Source: JADKAV01 sp963732355
GTDB lineage: Bacteria; Actinomycetota; Actinomycetes; S36-B12; UBA10799
Direction: 5' to 3'
DNA length: 64,000 nucleotides
Assembly: GCA_963732355.1 (NCBI GenBank)
Contig: CAVSZD010000011.1
Location: 124,001 to 188,000 of the forward strand
This document shows positions 1 to 11,143 of this stretch, piece after piece. The notes beneath the pieces are model-generated. The model had not been told where the DNA came from and searched no databases. It worked only from the letters and a program-made list of their open reading frames with translations. Position numbers and translations under genes: made by a program. Numbering within the stretch: the stretch's first letter is position 1; each line of letters opens with the position of its first letter.

Positions 1-963
1 GTTGGAGGAGCACTCACTGGGCAGGATGAGGTAATAGGCGGCCAGTGCGTACTCGAAGTGCGGGCAGGAGACCTCCACGATCTCCGCGCCGGCGTCACTG
101 AGCAGGTCCAGGGACTTACCGAAGAGTTCACGTACCTCGCGCTGGAAACCCTCCCCCGTCAACTGCTTGACCACGCCGATCCGCATGCCTCGCACGTCGG
201 CGTTACGAGCGGCCGTAAGCACATCGGGGACGGGGGCGTCGATGGACGTCGAGTCCTTGGGGTCATGCCCAGCGATCACCGAGTGCAGCAGAGCGGCGTC
301 GGCCACATTCGTCGCGAACGGTCCCGCCTGGTCCAAGGACGAGGCAAGCGCAACCAAGCCGTAACGCGAAACCGCGCCGTACGTGGGCTTGACGCCGACC
401 ACTCCGGTCATGGCTGCGGGCTGGCGGATGGAGCCGCCGGTGTCCGTGCCGATCGATAGCGGCGCCTGCCGGGCAGCCACAGCGACCGCCGATCCACCGC
501 TGGAACCTCCCGGGATCCTGGCCGGGTCCCAGGGATTGCGGGTCGGGCCGAAGGCGCTGTTCTCGGTGGACGAACCCATCGCGAACTCATCCATGTTGGT
601 CTTGCCCACGATCACCGCCCCTGCCTCGCGCAGGTTCGTGGTGACGGTGGCGTCGTACTGCGGAAGCCAGCCCTCAAGCATCTTGGACCCACAGGTGGTG
701 GCCAGGCCGCGGGTCGTGATGACGTCCTTCACAGCAACCGGGACACCTGCGAGCAGACCGAGGGGCTGGCCTTGCGCACGCGCGGCGTCGACGGCGTCAG
801 CGGCAGCCAACGCGCCGGGAGTGTCGACGGCCAAGAAGGCGTTGTACTGCTCATCGGTGGCCGCGATGCGGTCCAGGAAGTCCGTGGTGACCTCGCGGGC
901 GGAGAACTGCCCCGACGCGATGCCCTGCGCGAGTTCGATCGCGTTCGTGTAGACGAAGGACAT
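1..963 (-). CDS. gatA: Glutamyl-tRNA(Gln)/aspartyl-tRNA(Asn) amidotransferase subunit A (partial, C-terminus beyond window)
   Basis: GatA is the amidase of the GatCAB complex. It frees ammonia from glutamine to convert Glu-tRNA(Gln) and Asp-tRNA(Asn) into the correctly charged tRNAs in the cytoplasm. The ATG is at 963-961 and the frame stays open to base 1, giving 321 codons, so the C-terminal third lies outside. The amidase-signature catalytic residues are all visible: Lys about 79 in GVPVAVKD, the cis-Ser about 154 in PGGSSGGSAV, and the nucleophile Ser about 178 in GTDTGGSIRQPA. It follows gatC by 3 nt on the same strand, the usual gatC-gatA arrangement. gatB is not in the window and would be expected beyond position 1. 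Confidence 0.97.
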   Translation of the reverse strand, partial: MSFVYTNAIELAQGIASGQFSAREVTTDFLDRIAATDEQYNAFLAVDTPGALAAADAVDAARAQGQPLGLLAGVPVAVKDVITTRGLATTCGSKMLEGWLPQYDATVTTNLREAGAVIVGKTNMDEFAMGSSTENSAFGPTRNPWDPARIPGGSSGGSAVAVAARQAPLSIGTDTGGSIRQPAAMTGVVGVKPTYGAVSRYGLVALASSLDQAGPFATNVADAALLHSVIAGHDPKDSTSIDAPVPDVLTAARNADVRGMRIGVVKQLTGEGFQREVRELFGKSLDLLSDAGAEIVEVSCPHFEYALAAYYLILPSECSSN

Positions 964-966
964 CGG

Positions 967-1263
967 TTACTCCTCGTCCAGAATTCGCGGGACCCTGAAT
1001 CGCTGTTCCTCGACGGCCGGTGCCGCCGAGAGAGCTTCTTCAGCATTGAGCGTGGGACCACGTTCATCGGTGCGGAAGACGTTGCTGATGGCCACGGGGT
1101 GAGACATCGGCACGACGTCGTTCGCGGCGACCTCACCGACCCGGGTCACCGCCGTCAGGATCACGTCGAGTTGTTCGGCGTAGTGGCTCAACTCGTGATC
1201 GTCGAGGTCGAGCCGGGCAAGACGCGCCAGGTGCGCGACTTCGTCGCGGGAGATTGCGGGCAT
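967..1263 (-). CDS. gatC: Glutamyl-tRNA(Gln)/aspartyl-tRNA(Asn) amidotransferase subunit C
   Basis: GatC is the small subunit that wraps around and stabilises GatA and GatB. The protein is 98 residues, normal for the family. It opens with the typical N-terminal helix (ISRDEVAHLARLARLDL) and has the family's late segment with MSHPVAISNVFRTDE. The ATG start at 1263 gives exactly the expected N-terminus. The gene ends 3 nt before gatA and is surely cotranscribed with it. The divergent SDR gene starts 85 bp away, so the promoter for gatCA probably lies in 1264-1347. Confidence 0.96.
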   Translation of the reverse strand: MPAISRDEVAHLARLARLDLDDHELSHYAEQLDVILTAVTRVGEVAANDVVPMSHPVAISNVFRTDERGPTLNAEEALSAAPAVEEQRFRVPRILDEE

Positions 1264-1347
1264 GGGCCAAGTCTACGGAGCGACCCTTGGACCCCGGTGA
1301 CCCGCCGACCAGGCGAGCCCTTCTGCCGGCGCAACTATCCTGCGATC

Positions 1348-2103
1348 ATGGATGTCTTCGACCTCACAGGCCGCACAGCCCTGATCACGGGTGCGGGTTC
1401 CCCCGACGGGATCGGCTTCGCGACCGCGACACTGCTGGCGGGATTGGGCGCGCACGTGATGATCACCTCCACGACAGACCGGATCCACGAGCGGGCCGAA
1501 GAACTACGACAGGCAGGCGCCCGTGCAGACGCCGTCGTCGCCGACCTCACCGATGACGCGCAGGTGGCGACCCTTCCTTCCACGGTGGACATCCTGGTCA
1601 ATAACGCCGGGATGATCAGCGTCGGTACCGGCTTCGAATCAGGTTCGGCCGAATCGATGTCTCTGCAGACCTGGCGCGCGGGCATGCAACGCAATCTGGA
1701 CACAGCGTTCCTGGTCTGCCGCCACGTCATTGAGGGGATGCGCGCCGGAGGCTGGGGACGCATCGTCAATGTTGCGAGCGTGACCGGGCCCGTGATGGCC
1801 ATGCGCAACGACCCCGTCTACGCCGCAGCCAAGGCCGGCATGGTCGGGCTCACCCGGGCGCTGGCGGTGGACCTGGCATCCGCCGGGATCACCGTCAACG
1901 CCGTGGCACCTGGATGGATCGCAACGGGTTCCCAGACCGACGACGAGGCACGCCAAGGCCGATCCACGCCTATTGGGCGCAGCGCCTCTCCCCAGGAGGT
2001 GGCCGCGGCCATCGGCTGGTTCGCGACACCCGGTTCCTCCTACACGACGGGCCAATGCCTCGTGGTCGACGGCGGCAACTCAATCGCGGAAGAGCGCGCC
2101 TGA
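1348..2103 (+). CDS. SDR family NAD(P)-dependent oxidoreductase
   Basis: This is a classical short-chain dehydrogenase/reductase of 251 residues. It has the Rossmann glycine motif in slightly extended form (ITGAGSPDGIGFAT, residues about 11-24), the NNAG motif (VDILVNNAGM), the catalytic Ser in the VNVASV strand, and the Tyr/Lys pair in PVYAAAKAG. The C-terminal VVDGG also matches the family. I chose the ATG at 1348 because it starts directly at the first strand (MDVFDLTGRTALITG); the upstream open frame overlaps gatC and has no coding character. The substrate cannot be inferred. It converges with ligA, leaving 8 bp between the stop codons. Confidence 0.93.
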   Translation: MDVFDLTGRTALITGAGSPDGIGFATATLLAGLGAHVMITSTTDRIHERAEELRQAGARADAVVADLTDDAQVATLPSTVDILVNNAGMISVGTGFESGSAESMSLQTWRAGMQRNLDTAFLVCRHVIEGMRAGGWGRIVNVASVTGPVMAMRNDPVYAAAKAGMVGLTRALAVDLASAGITVNAVAPGWIATGSQTDDEARQGRSTPIGRSASPQEVAAAIGWFATPGSSYTTGQCLVVDGGNSIAEERA

Positions 2104-2111
2104 TCCGGGTC

Positions 2112-4214
2112 CTACAACTCGACGCCGAGTTCCCCGAGCCGGTCCTCGGTCAGGATGGTCACGCCCAGCGATTCGGCCTTCGCGTATTTTGACCCGGCGT
2201 TCTCGCCAGCGATCAGGAAGTCCGTCTTCTTCGACACCGAACCGGTTACCTTGGCGCCGAGTTCCTGCAGCCGTTCGGTCAGCCCATCCCGGCTCCACTG
2301 CGACAACGTGCCGGTGATCACCACGGTCTTGCCGGCCAGCGGCCGCGGCCCCTGCGCAGCCTCGTCGGCCATTCGGACCCCGGCAGCCGCCCACTTGTCG
2401 ACCACGTGGGCGTGCCAGTCCACCGCGAACCACTCGTGCAGAGCCGCTGCGATGGTGGGACCCACCCCGTCGACAGAGCTCAACTGCTCGGCGCCCGCCG
2501 CCCGAATGGCGTCCATGCTTCCCAACTCGCGCGCCAGCGCCTGGGCCGCAGTGGGACCGACGTGACGGATGGACAGAGCGACCAGGACCCGCCACAGCGG
2601 TCGTGACTTGGCGGCCTCGAGCTGAGCCAGCAGGACGCGGGCGTTCTCGGTCAGCTCGTCCCCAGCCCGGGTGAAGAAGGCCGATCCCAGCAGCGCCGCC
2701 TCGTCCAGGTCGAACAGGTCCCCTTCGTCGTGGACCAGGCGATCGTCGAGTAGCGCCATCGACGCCTTCCAGCCCAGACCCTCGATGTCCAGAGCACCCC
2801 GGGATCCGACGTGGTTGAGCCGCTCACGCAGTTGCGAGGGGCAGGATCGGGCGTTGGGACAGCGGATGTCGACGTCACCTTCTTTGGCCGGGGCGAGCGC
2901 GGTCCCGCACGATGGGCACGCGGTGGGCATGACGAACTCCCGCTCACTACCGGTCCGCTCCTCCACGACCGGCCCGATCACCTCGGGGATGATCTCCCCG
3001 GCCTTGCGCAGGAAAACCAGGTCACCGATGAGAACACCCTTGCGTTTGACCTCCTGGGCGTTGTGCAGCGTGGCCATCGACACGGTCGTGCCCGACACCT
3101 TGACCGGTTCCATCACCGCGAACGGGGTCACCCTGCCGGTGCGACCGACATTCACCGCGATGTCCACCAACCGCGTGCGCACCACCTCCGGGGGGTACTT
3201 GACCGCGATCGCCCAGCGGGGCGCCCGCGAGGTCGCGCCGAGCCGCGCCTGGATGTCCAACTCGTCGATCTTGACGACCACGCCGTCGATCTCATGGTCG
3301 AGGCTGTGCCGACGGGCCTCGTAACTCAACACGTAAGCCTCAGCATCGGCCGGGGTGGCCGCGACCTGCACCCGCGTCGAGGTGGGCAGACCCCAGCCTC
3401 GCATCGCCTCGTACGCCTGCGACAACCGTTGCGGGCGCGACCCCTCCATCTGGCCCAGACCGTGCACGATCAGCCGCAGCCTGCCCAGCGCGTCGATCCC
3501 GCGCTGCAATTCGGCCAAGGCCTTGTCGGACACATTGCGTCCGGCACGCTCACGCGCCGCGATCTCAGCCTGCCGCCGGTCCACCCGCTGGCGCAACGTG
3601 CCGGCACCCGCATTGCGCGGGTTGGCGAACGGCGAACGGCCCAGATCCAACATCTGTGCGTTGAGTTCGGCGAACTCCGCGACCGGGAAGTACACCTCGC
3701 CGCGCACCTCCACCAGCGCCGGCGCCCCCACGAGCACTGTCGGGATTCCAGGGATGAACCGGGCGTTGTAGGTCACGTCCTCCCCCACCCGGCCATCACC
3801 GCGGGTGGCCAGAGTCGCCAGCCGTCCATGCCGGTAGACCAGGTCCACAGCCAGCCCGTCGATCTTCAACTCACACAGAAGCTGCGGGACCTCACCCAGA
3901 TCCTTCTCGATCCGCACAACCCACGCCCTGAACTCCTCGATCCCGAAGGCGTTGTCCAGACTCATCATCGGTTGCAGATGATTGACCGGCTCGAACATCT
4001 CCGAGCGGTCCCCACCCACCGTCTGGGTCGGTGAGTCGGCCTTCTGCAACTCCGGGCGCTGCGACTCCAACTGCTGCAGCTCAGCGAAAAGTGCGTCGTA
4101 CTCCGCATCAGACAGCGTCGGCGCGTCCTTCTGGTAGTACTCGGTGCGGGCCGCCTCGATGCGGTCCACCAACTGCTCCCAACGATGCCGCTGCGCTTGA
4201 GTCGGCCCGGGCAT
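2112..4214 (-). CDS. ligA: NAD-dependent DNA ligase LigA
   Basis: LigA seals nicks in duplex DNA during replication and repair, using NAD+ to adenylate its active-site lysine. At 700 residues it is full length. The nucleotidyltransferase motif KIDG is present with Lys117 (LCELKIDGLAVDL). A four-cysteine zinc finger lies near residues 408-431 (CPSC...CPNARSCPSQL), followed by helix-hairpin-helix repeats with the DIEGLGWK segment, and a C-terminal BRCT domain from about residue 620 (LAGKTVVITGTLSQWSRDGL). Its start overlaps the stop of the upstream MetE-like gene by one base (TGATG), implying translational coupling. The MetE-like / ligA / gatCA order is familiar in actinobacteria. Confidence 0.98.
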   Translation of the reverse strand: MPGPTQAQRHRWEQLVDRIEAARTEYYQKDAPTLSDAEYDALFAELQQLESQRPELQKADSPTQTVGGDRSEMFEPVNHLQPMMSLDNAFGIEEFRAWVVRIEKDLGEVPQLLCELKIDGLAVDLVYRHGRLATLATRGDGRVGEDVTYNARFIPGIPTVLVGAPALVEVRGEVYFPVAEFAELNAQMLDLGRSPFANPRNAGAGTLRQRVDRRQAEIAARERAGRNVSDKALAELQRGIDALGRLRLIVHGLGQMEGSRPQRLSQAYEAMRGWGLPTSTRVQVAATPADAEAYVLSYEARRHSLDHEIDGVVVKIDELDIQARLGATSRAPRWAIAVKYPPEVVRTRLVDIAVNVGRTGRVTPFAVMEPVKVSGTTVSMATLHNAQEVKRKGVLIGDLVFLRKAGEIIPEVIGPVVEERTGSEREFVMPTACPSCGTALAPAKEGDVDIRCPNARSCPSQLRERLNHVGSRGALDIEGLGWKASMALLDDRLVHDEGDLFDLDEAALLGSAFFTRAGDELTENARVLLAQLEAAKSRPLWRVLVALSIRHVGPTAAQALARELGSMDAIRAAGAEQLSSVDGVGPTIAAALHEWFAVDWHAHVVDKWAAAGVRMADEAAQGPRPLAGKTVVITGTLSQWSRDGLTERLQELGAKVTGSVSKKTDFLIAGENAGSKYAKAESLGVTILTEDRLGELGVEL

Positions 4215-5119
4215 CAGCCCAACCTCTCGTTCAGGGCCTCCACTACCGGACGCCAGGGCCGGTAGTCACCAACCATTCCGCAGGGCGGCGTGACCAGCAA
4301 CGGATTCGGCGCCAGTCCGGTCCGGTCGAAGAAATCCAGCACACCCCGGACGCTACCTGCATCCGGTGACACCCCGAAACCCAACGTTGTTCCGGCTGTG
4401 GACAACTCGGCCAGCGCTTCGTCGTCAGCGTTCTCATGCAACGAGAGGTCGAAGAGCAGCCCCGGGACCGACCGCACGCGGGCCAGCGGCACCCCCGGTG
4501 CGCAGCAGTGCAGCAGGTCCGCCCCGAGTGCCAGATCCACCTCGATCGAAGGGTACGCGGAGAAACCACTGATGGTCCGGACGGTGCCGGCGACCACTGC
4601 GGGCAAGGACGGCTCATCCATCTGGATCAGCCACTGCGCCCCGACCCTGCGCTGCAGATCCTCCCGGTGCTGGGTGAGCATGTGCCGCCAGGCCTGAACA
4701 AGGTCGCGGACCAGTCCTACGTCGGCAAGCAACTTGCGGCCCTTGCGCTCCACCGATGCCGCCAAGGTGTACGGCCCTGCCAGCTGTTGCTTGGCCAGGC
4801 CGGTGTGACCCTGCCAACTGTTCTCGACCGCGTCGAGGTCCTCGCCCAGAAGTGAGCGCGCCCGGCGCATGTCACGCTGGGCGGCGGTCAACTCCCACCC
4901 GGTCACGGTGGTGGATGCACTGAAATCGGGGGCCACGTCGCACAGCAGCGCAAGGGTGCGCCCGATCATGTCCGCGCCCGGACCTCTCTGCGGCAACTCC
5001 GGCACATGGGGCAAGCCGGGGAGTTGATCGCTGATCCGGGCGGGCCAATCCTTCACCTGCGTGCCTGGTACGGATCCGACGCCGGTCAGGGTCACGGGCG
5101 AGTTCAGTGGGATCGGCAC
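4214..5119 (-). CDS. MetE C-terminal-like (cobalamin-independent methionine synthase family) protein
   Basis: This is a 301-residue single-domain relative of the catalytic C-terminal barrel of cobalamin-independent methionine synthase. It opens with the characteristic VTLTGVGSVPGT and carries an HCC segment (DLLHCCAPG) and a later PPCGM cysteine, in positions compatible with the His/Cys zinc ligands of MetE. The N-terminal MetE half is absent, as in the many short paralogues found between mnmA and ligA in actinobacteria. Its real methyl donor and acceptor are unknown, so methionine synthase activity is only a family inference. The stop overlaps the ligA start by one base. A divergent membrane-protein gene begins 37 bp upstream. 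Confidence 0.82.
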   Translation of the reverse strand: MPIPLNSPVTLTGVGSVPGTQVKDWPARISDQLPGLPHVPELPQRGPGADMIGRTLALLCDVAPDFSASTTVTGWELTAAQRDMRRARSLLGEDLDAVENSWQGHTGLAKQQLAGPYTLAASVERKGRKLLADVGLVRDLVQAWRHMLTQHREDLQRRVGAQWLIQMDEPSLPAVVAGTVRTISGFSAYPSIEVDLALGADLLHCCAPGVPLARVRSVPGLLFDLSLHENADDEALAELSTAGTTLGFGVSPDAGSVRGVLDFFDRTGLAPNPLLVTPPCGMVGDYRPWRPVVEALNERLG

Positions 5120-5156
5120 GGCTCATGGTCGCACACACCCGCGATAGCGTGGTGGC

Positions 5157-5837
5157 ATGCCGGAGGTCTACACAGGTGTTCCCGAACTGCCGGTGTGGAC
5201 CCTGTACCTGGCAGTCGTGGTGGGAGGTGTGGCGGGGGCGACGTATGCGGCCCGCCGCGGGTTCGACGTGATCGGCGTCCTGACACTGTCGATCACCGCA
5301 GGTCTGGGCGGCTTGCTCTTACGCGACATCCTCCTGGCGCGTGGCCCCATCGTGCTGCGCGACTCCACGTTCATCTGGTGCGCCACCGGGGCTGCGGTCA
5401 TCGGCTTCTTCTTCGCCGGCTACATCGCCCGGTTCGACCGCGCTCTGCTCGCTCTCGAGGCCCTGGCGATGGGCCTGCTGGCCACGGTGGGCACAGACAG
5501 CGCCCTGCGGGCGGGTCTCGGCGCGCTGTCCGCCATCGCGGTGGGCACGATCGTCGCAACCGCGGGCCCTCTCTTCCGCGACATCCTCGGCGGTGACGCA
5601 CCCCAGATACTGCGCCCCGGGGTGTTCCTCGGCATCATCGCGCTGGGTGGTTCGATCCTGTACGTGGCTTTGGAGGCCTGGACCGGGCAAGCTCTGCTGT
5701 CCCAGATCCTGGTGATCCTGACGGTGTTCGGAACCCGCGTCGTGGCCCTGCGCCTCGACCTTGAGACCCGACCTGCCCAGGACGTCTCCGACCGGGTCTG
5801 GTCCTACTGGAGCAGCCAGGACGACAAGGATGGCTGA
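5157..5837 (+). CDS. TRIC cation channel / UPF0126 family membrane protein (first of a tandem pair)
   Basis: This is a polytopic membrane protein of 226 residues with the two-fold internal repeat of the UPF0126/TRIC family (YadS/YicG type). Each repeat ends in a Gly-rich turn with an Arg-Asp: GLGGLLLRDILLARGP in the first half and TAGPLFRDILGGDAP in the second. About six to seven hydrophobic helices are visible. Prokaryotic TRIC homologues form trimeric monovalent-cation channels; glycine-transporter naming in databases is less well supported. The ATG at 5157 lies 37 bp from the divergent MetE-like gene. The stop lies inside the start region of the next gene (8-nt overlap), so the two are coupled. 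Confidence 0.88.
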   Translation: MPEVYTGVPELPVWTLYLAVVVGGVAGATYAARRGFDVIGVLTLSITAGLGGLLLRDILLARGPIVLRDSTFIWCATGAAVIGFFFAGYIARFDRALLALEALAMGLLATVGTDSALRAGLGALSAIAVGTIVATAGPLFRDILGGDAPQILRPGVFLGIIALGGSILYVALEAWTGQALLSQILVILTVFGTRVVALRLDLETRPAQDVSDRVWSYWSSQDDKDG

Positions 5838-6489
5838 CGTCGCGTCCCTGGCCCTGCCGAGTTCGATCGACGCACTGGCGATCACAGTCGGCGCGATCTC
5901 TGGGGCCCTGCATGCTCGGCGCCGTCAGATGGATGTCATGGGGATCCTGGTCGTGGCGTTCTTCGGTGCACTTGGCGGCGGTGTGATCCGCGACATCGTC
6001 CTCGTGTCCGGACCTCCGGTCTTCCTCACCTCGCCTACGTTCTTGATCTACGCGATCGTCGGCGCGACCTTCGGCTGGTTCTTCTCGCGCTTCTTCACAC
6101 GGGCATCGATCCTGCTCGACGTCATCGACGGCCTGTTCATCGGGGTTTGGGTCCTCGTGGGTGCCACCAAGGCATTGGGCAACGGTCTGGGGTTCGGGTC
6201 AGCGGTGCTGGTCGCCGTGATCACCGCGACTGGCGGCGGGGTGCTGCGCGACATCTTCTGCGGGGAGCAGGTGAGCCTGCTCCTGCCAGGTCAATGGCTG
6301 GCATTCGCGGCGCTGATGGGGGCCTTGACCTTCATGGGCGTCTTCTGGTTCGGCGGCGACCTCTTCGTGGCCGAGATTCTGTGCATCGTGGTGGCATCCA
6401 CCCTGCGGATGGTCAGCGCCGCGTTCGACCTCAAGACACCCATGCCCATGGACCTGAGCCGAATGTTCGGGAGCAGAACCGCCGCGTGA
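5830..6489 (+). CDS. TRIC cation channel / UPF0126 family membrane protein (second of a tandem pair)
   Basis: This is a 219-residue paralogue of the preceding gene, with the same duplicated fold: GALGGGVIRDIVLVSGPP in the first half and TGGGVLRDIFCGEQ in the second, between hydrophobic helices. The ATG at 5830 sits within the last codons of the upstream gene (overlap ATGGCTGA); an earlier in-frame Met would lie deep inside that gene. The two proteins are clearly diverged, so this is an old duplication. They may form a hetero-oligomeric channel, but that is inference. The gene converges with mnmA, leaving only about 6 bp between the stop codons. Confidence 0.87.
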   Translation: MADVASLALPSSIDALAITVGAISGALHARRRQMDVMGILVVAFFGALGGGVIRDIVLVSGPPVFLTSPTFLIYAIVGATFGWFFSRFFTRASILLDVIDGLFIGVWVLVGATKALGNGLGFGSAVLVAVITATGGGVLRDIFCGEQVSLLLPGQWLAFAALMGALTFMGVFWFGGDLFVAEILCIVVASTLRMVSAAFDLKTPMPMDLSRMFGSRTAA

Positions 6490-6495
6490 GACAAA

Positions 6496-7548
6496 TCAAA
6501 GCGTGCGCGTGATCCGGCCGGACCCCAGCACCCGCGTGCCGGCGTAGAGCACGGCGATCTGACCCGGCGCAACACCGGAGAGCTCCTCCAGCAATTCAAC
6601 CGTGCCCGAGTCGTACCGGGCCGGGACCGGTTCACCGTGTGCGCGGATCTGCACGTCGACATCCCGGACTGCCAGCGGCTCGCCTGCCCAACGGAGCCGG
6701 TCGAGTTCCAAGGCCTTCACCCGCAAGAGCCTTGGCGGGCCGACGAATACGGTGTTTACCCCCAGATCAACGTCCACGATGTAGCGGGCCTGGCCGTCGG
6801 CCGCGGGCTGCTGCAGATTGAGGCCCCGGCGCTGACCGATGGTGAAGCCGACCGCGCCGTGGTGCGATCCGATCTGCTCGCCAGTGGTCACATCGACGAT
6901 AGGCCCGTCCTGACCGCCGAGCCGTTCAGCCAGGAAACCGCGGGTGTCACCGTCGGGGATGAAGCAGATGTCGTGACTATCGGGCTTGTCTGCCACCAGC
7001 AACCCACGCTCCGCGGCCTCTCGGCGCACATCAGCCTTGAGACTGTCCCCAAGCGGGAACAACGAGCCTGCCAACTGCGCGGCATCGAGCACTCCGAGGA
7101 CGTACGACTGGTCTTTGTCCGGGTCGATCGCCCGGTGAAGTTCAATGCCGCCCTCGCCGTCGACCAGTTGTGCGTAATGACCCGTGCCGACCGCGTCGAA
7201 GCCCAGCGCCTGCGCCCGTTCCAGCACAGCGGCGAACTTGATGTGCTGGTTGCAGCTCACGCAGGGGTTGGGAGTGCGGCCTTGCGCGTACTCGTGCAGG
7301 AAGTCGTCGAGCACCGTCTCCTGAAACCGCGCCGCGAAGTCCCAGACGTAGAACGGGATGCCCAGCAGGTCGGCTGCCCGACGCGCGTCGTGGACGTCCT
7401 CCAGAGTGCAGCAGCCCCGGCCCCCGCCGGCATATCTCTTCTCCGCGAGCGCCAGATGAACCCCGGTCACGTCGTGGCCGGCGTCGATCAGGCGGGCAGC
7501 AGCAACTGCGGAATCGACGCCGCCCGACATCGCGGCAACCACCCGCAT
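6496..7548 (-). CDS. mnmA: tRNA-specific 2-thiouridylase MnmA
   Basis: MnmA adenylates and then thiolates U34 of tRNAs for Glu, Gln and Lys, receiving sulfur from a cysteine desulfurase relay. The N-terminal PP-loop is intact (AAMSGGVDSAVAA). The two catalytic cysteines are in NPCVSCNQHIKF and HDICFIPDGD. The protein is 350 residues, normal length. The ATG at 7548 overlaps the stop of the upstream cysteine desulfurase by one base; a GTG one codon earlier would give a GTGA overlap and is an equal alternative. The coupling to the desulfurase gene fits the sulfur relay. Confidence 0.97.
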   Translation of the reverse strand: MRVVAAMSGGVDSAVAAARLIDAGHDVTGVHLALAEKRYAGGGRGCCTLEDVHDARRAADLLGIPFYVWDFAARFQETVLDDFLHEYAQGRTPNPCVSCNQHIKFAAVLERAQALGFDAVGTGHYAQLVDGEGGIELHRAIDPDKDQSYVLGVLDAAQLAGSLFPLGDSLKADVRREAAERGLLVADKPDSHDICFIPDGDTRGFLAERLGGQDGPIVDVTTGEQIGSHHGAVGFTIGQRRGLNLQQPAADGQARYIVDVDLGVNTVFVGPPRLLRVKALELDRLRWAGEPLAVRDVDVQIRAHGEPVPARYDSGTVELLEELSGVAPGQIAVLYAGTRVLGSGRITRTL

Positions 7549-8660
7549 CACGACAGACTCCCGGCCCGCCGGGCCCGCTCGACAGCCGCCGGCAGCGCGG
7601 CCGCGAGCGCGTCAACATCCGCCGCAGTGGAGTTCCACCCCAACGAGAAGCGCAAGGACGAACTGGCCGAGGCCTCGTCGGCGCCCATGGCCAATAGGAC
7701 ATGGCTTGGCTGCGGGATACCTGCCGTGCAGGCAGAGCCGGTCGACACCGCGATACCTGCTGCATCCAGCAGCATGAGCAGCGCGTCGCCGGGACAACCC
7801 GGAAAGCTGAAGTGGGCGTTGTTCGGCAATCGCTGCACAGGATCGCCGTTGAGCACCGCGCCGGGGACCGCGGCGAAGACTGCGGCGATCAGGTCGTCGC
7901 GAAGAGGTACCAGGTCTGGCTTGGGCGCAGCAAGAGCCGCCGCGAACCCCGCGATTCCGGCCGCGTCGACCGTTCCGGATCGAATGTCGCGCTCCTGCCC
8001 ACCACCGTGGATCAGCGCTTGGACGTGCACCGACCTGTCCAGGACCAAGGCTCCGACACCGACCGGCCCCCCGACCTTGTGCGCCGACAGCGCCACCGAC
8101 TCAACACCGTCGAGATCCATGTCCAGCTGCCCGAGTGCCTGCACAGCGTCGGTGTGAAACCGCACGCCGCGCGCGGCGCACAGCGCAGCGACTTCGGCGA
8201 TCGGTTGAATGGTCCCGACCTCGTTGTTGGCATACATGACGGCCACCAGCGCGACGTCGGGTCCCAGCATTTCTTCCAGAGCATCCAGGTCCACCCGACC
8301 GAGGCTGTCGACCCTGATGCGCTCCACCGCGAAGCCCTCTTCGGCCAAGGCATCTGCGGGATCAAGCACCGCGTGATGCTCCACCGCGCTGACAAGGACG
8401 CGCTGCTTGCCACTGGCCCGGGCGATTCCCTTGACCCCCAGATTGTCAGCCTCCGTGCCACCGGAGGTGAACACCACATCTGCTGGCTTCACGCCCAAGA
8501 GGGATGCGATCAGTTCACGCGACTCCTCCACGACTGCCCTGGCCTGCCGGCCGGCGGTGTGCAAACTGGACGGATTGCCCACGTGCTCCCACTGCTGGCG
8601 CATAGCCGCCAGCGCTTCGGGACGAAGTGCCGTGGTCGCGGCGTGGTCGAGGTAGTGCAC
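7548..8660 (-). CDS. Cysteine desulfurase (IscS/NifS family)
   Basis: This PLP enzyme removes sulfur from cysteine as an enzyme-bound persulfide; the neighbouring mnmA is the obvious acceptor pathway. The N-terminus YLDHAATTALRPEA is diagnostic. The PLP lysine is in LSAHKVGGPVGVGALV and the persulfide cysteine in STGSACTAGIPQPSHV. I placed the start at GTG 8660, two codons before YLDHAATT. The frame is open further upstream into glycogen phosphorylase, but that part has no family similarity and no ATG near the domain, giving 370 residues. It ends overlapping mnmA. The ribosome-binding site is weak. No Fe-S scaffold gene is nearby, which favours a tRNA-thiolation role. Confidence 0.93.
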   Translation of the reverse strand: MHYLDHAATTALRPEALAAMRQQWEHVGNPSSLHTAGRQARAVVEESRELIASLLGVKPADVVFTSGGTEADNLGVKGIARASGKQRVLVSAVEHHAVLDPADALAEEGFAVERIRVDSLGRVDLDALEEMLGPDVALVAVMYANNEVGTIQPIAEVAALCAARGVRFHTDAVQALGQLDMDLDGVESVALSAHKVGGPVGVGALVLDRSVHVQALIHGGGQERDIRSGTVDAAGIAGFAAALAAPKPDLVPLRDDLIAAVFAAVPGAVLNGDPVQRLPNNAHFSFPGCPGDALLMLLDAAGIAVSTGSACTAGIPQPSHVLLAMGADEASASSSLRFSLGWNSTAADVDALAAALPAAVERARRAGSLS

Positions 8661-8692
8661 CTCAACATGGTAGGTGGGCCTCGCAGCCCCGC

Positions 8693-11143
<2,451 letters not shown>

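Noticed and set aside
6637..8157. Long plus-strand open frame (506 codons) across mnmA and the cysteine desulfurase
   Set aside because: It spans two genes with strong family signatures on the other strand, and its own translation is low-complexity.
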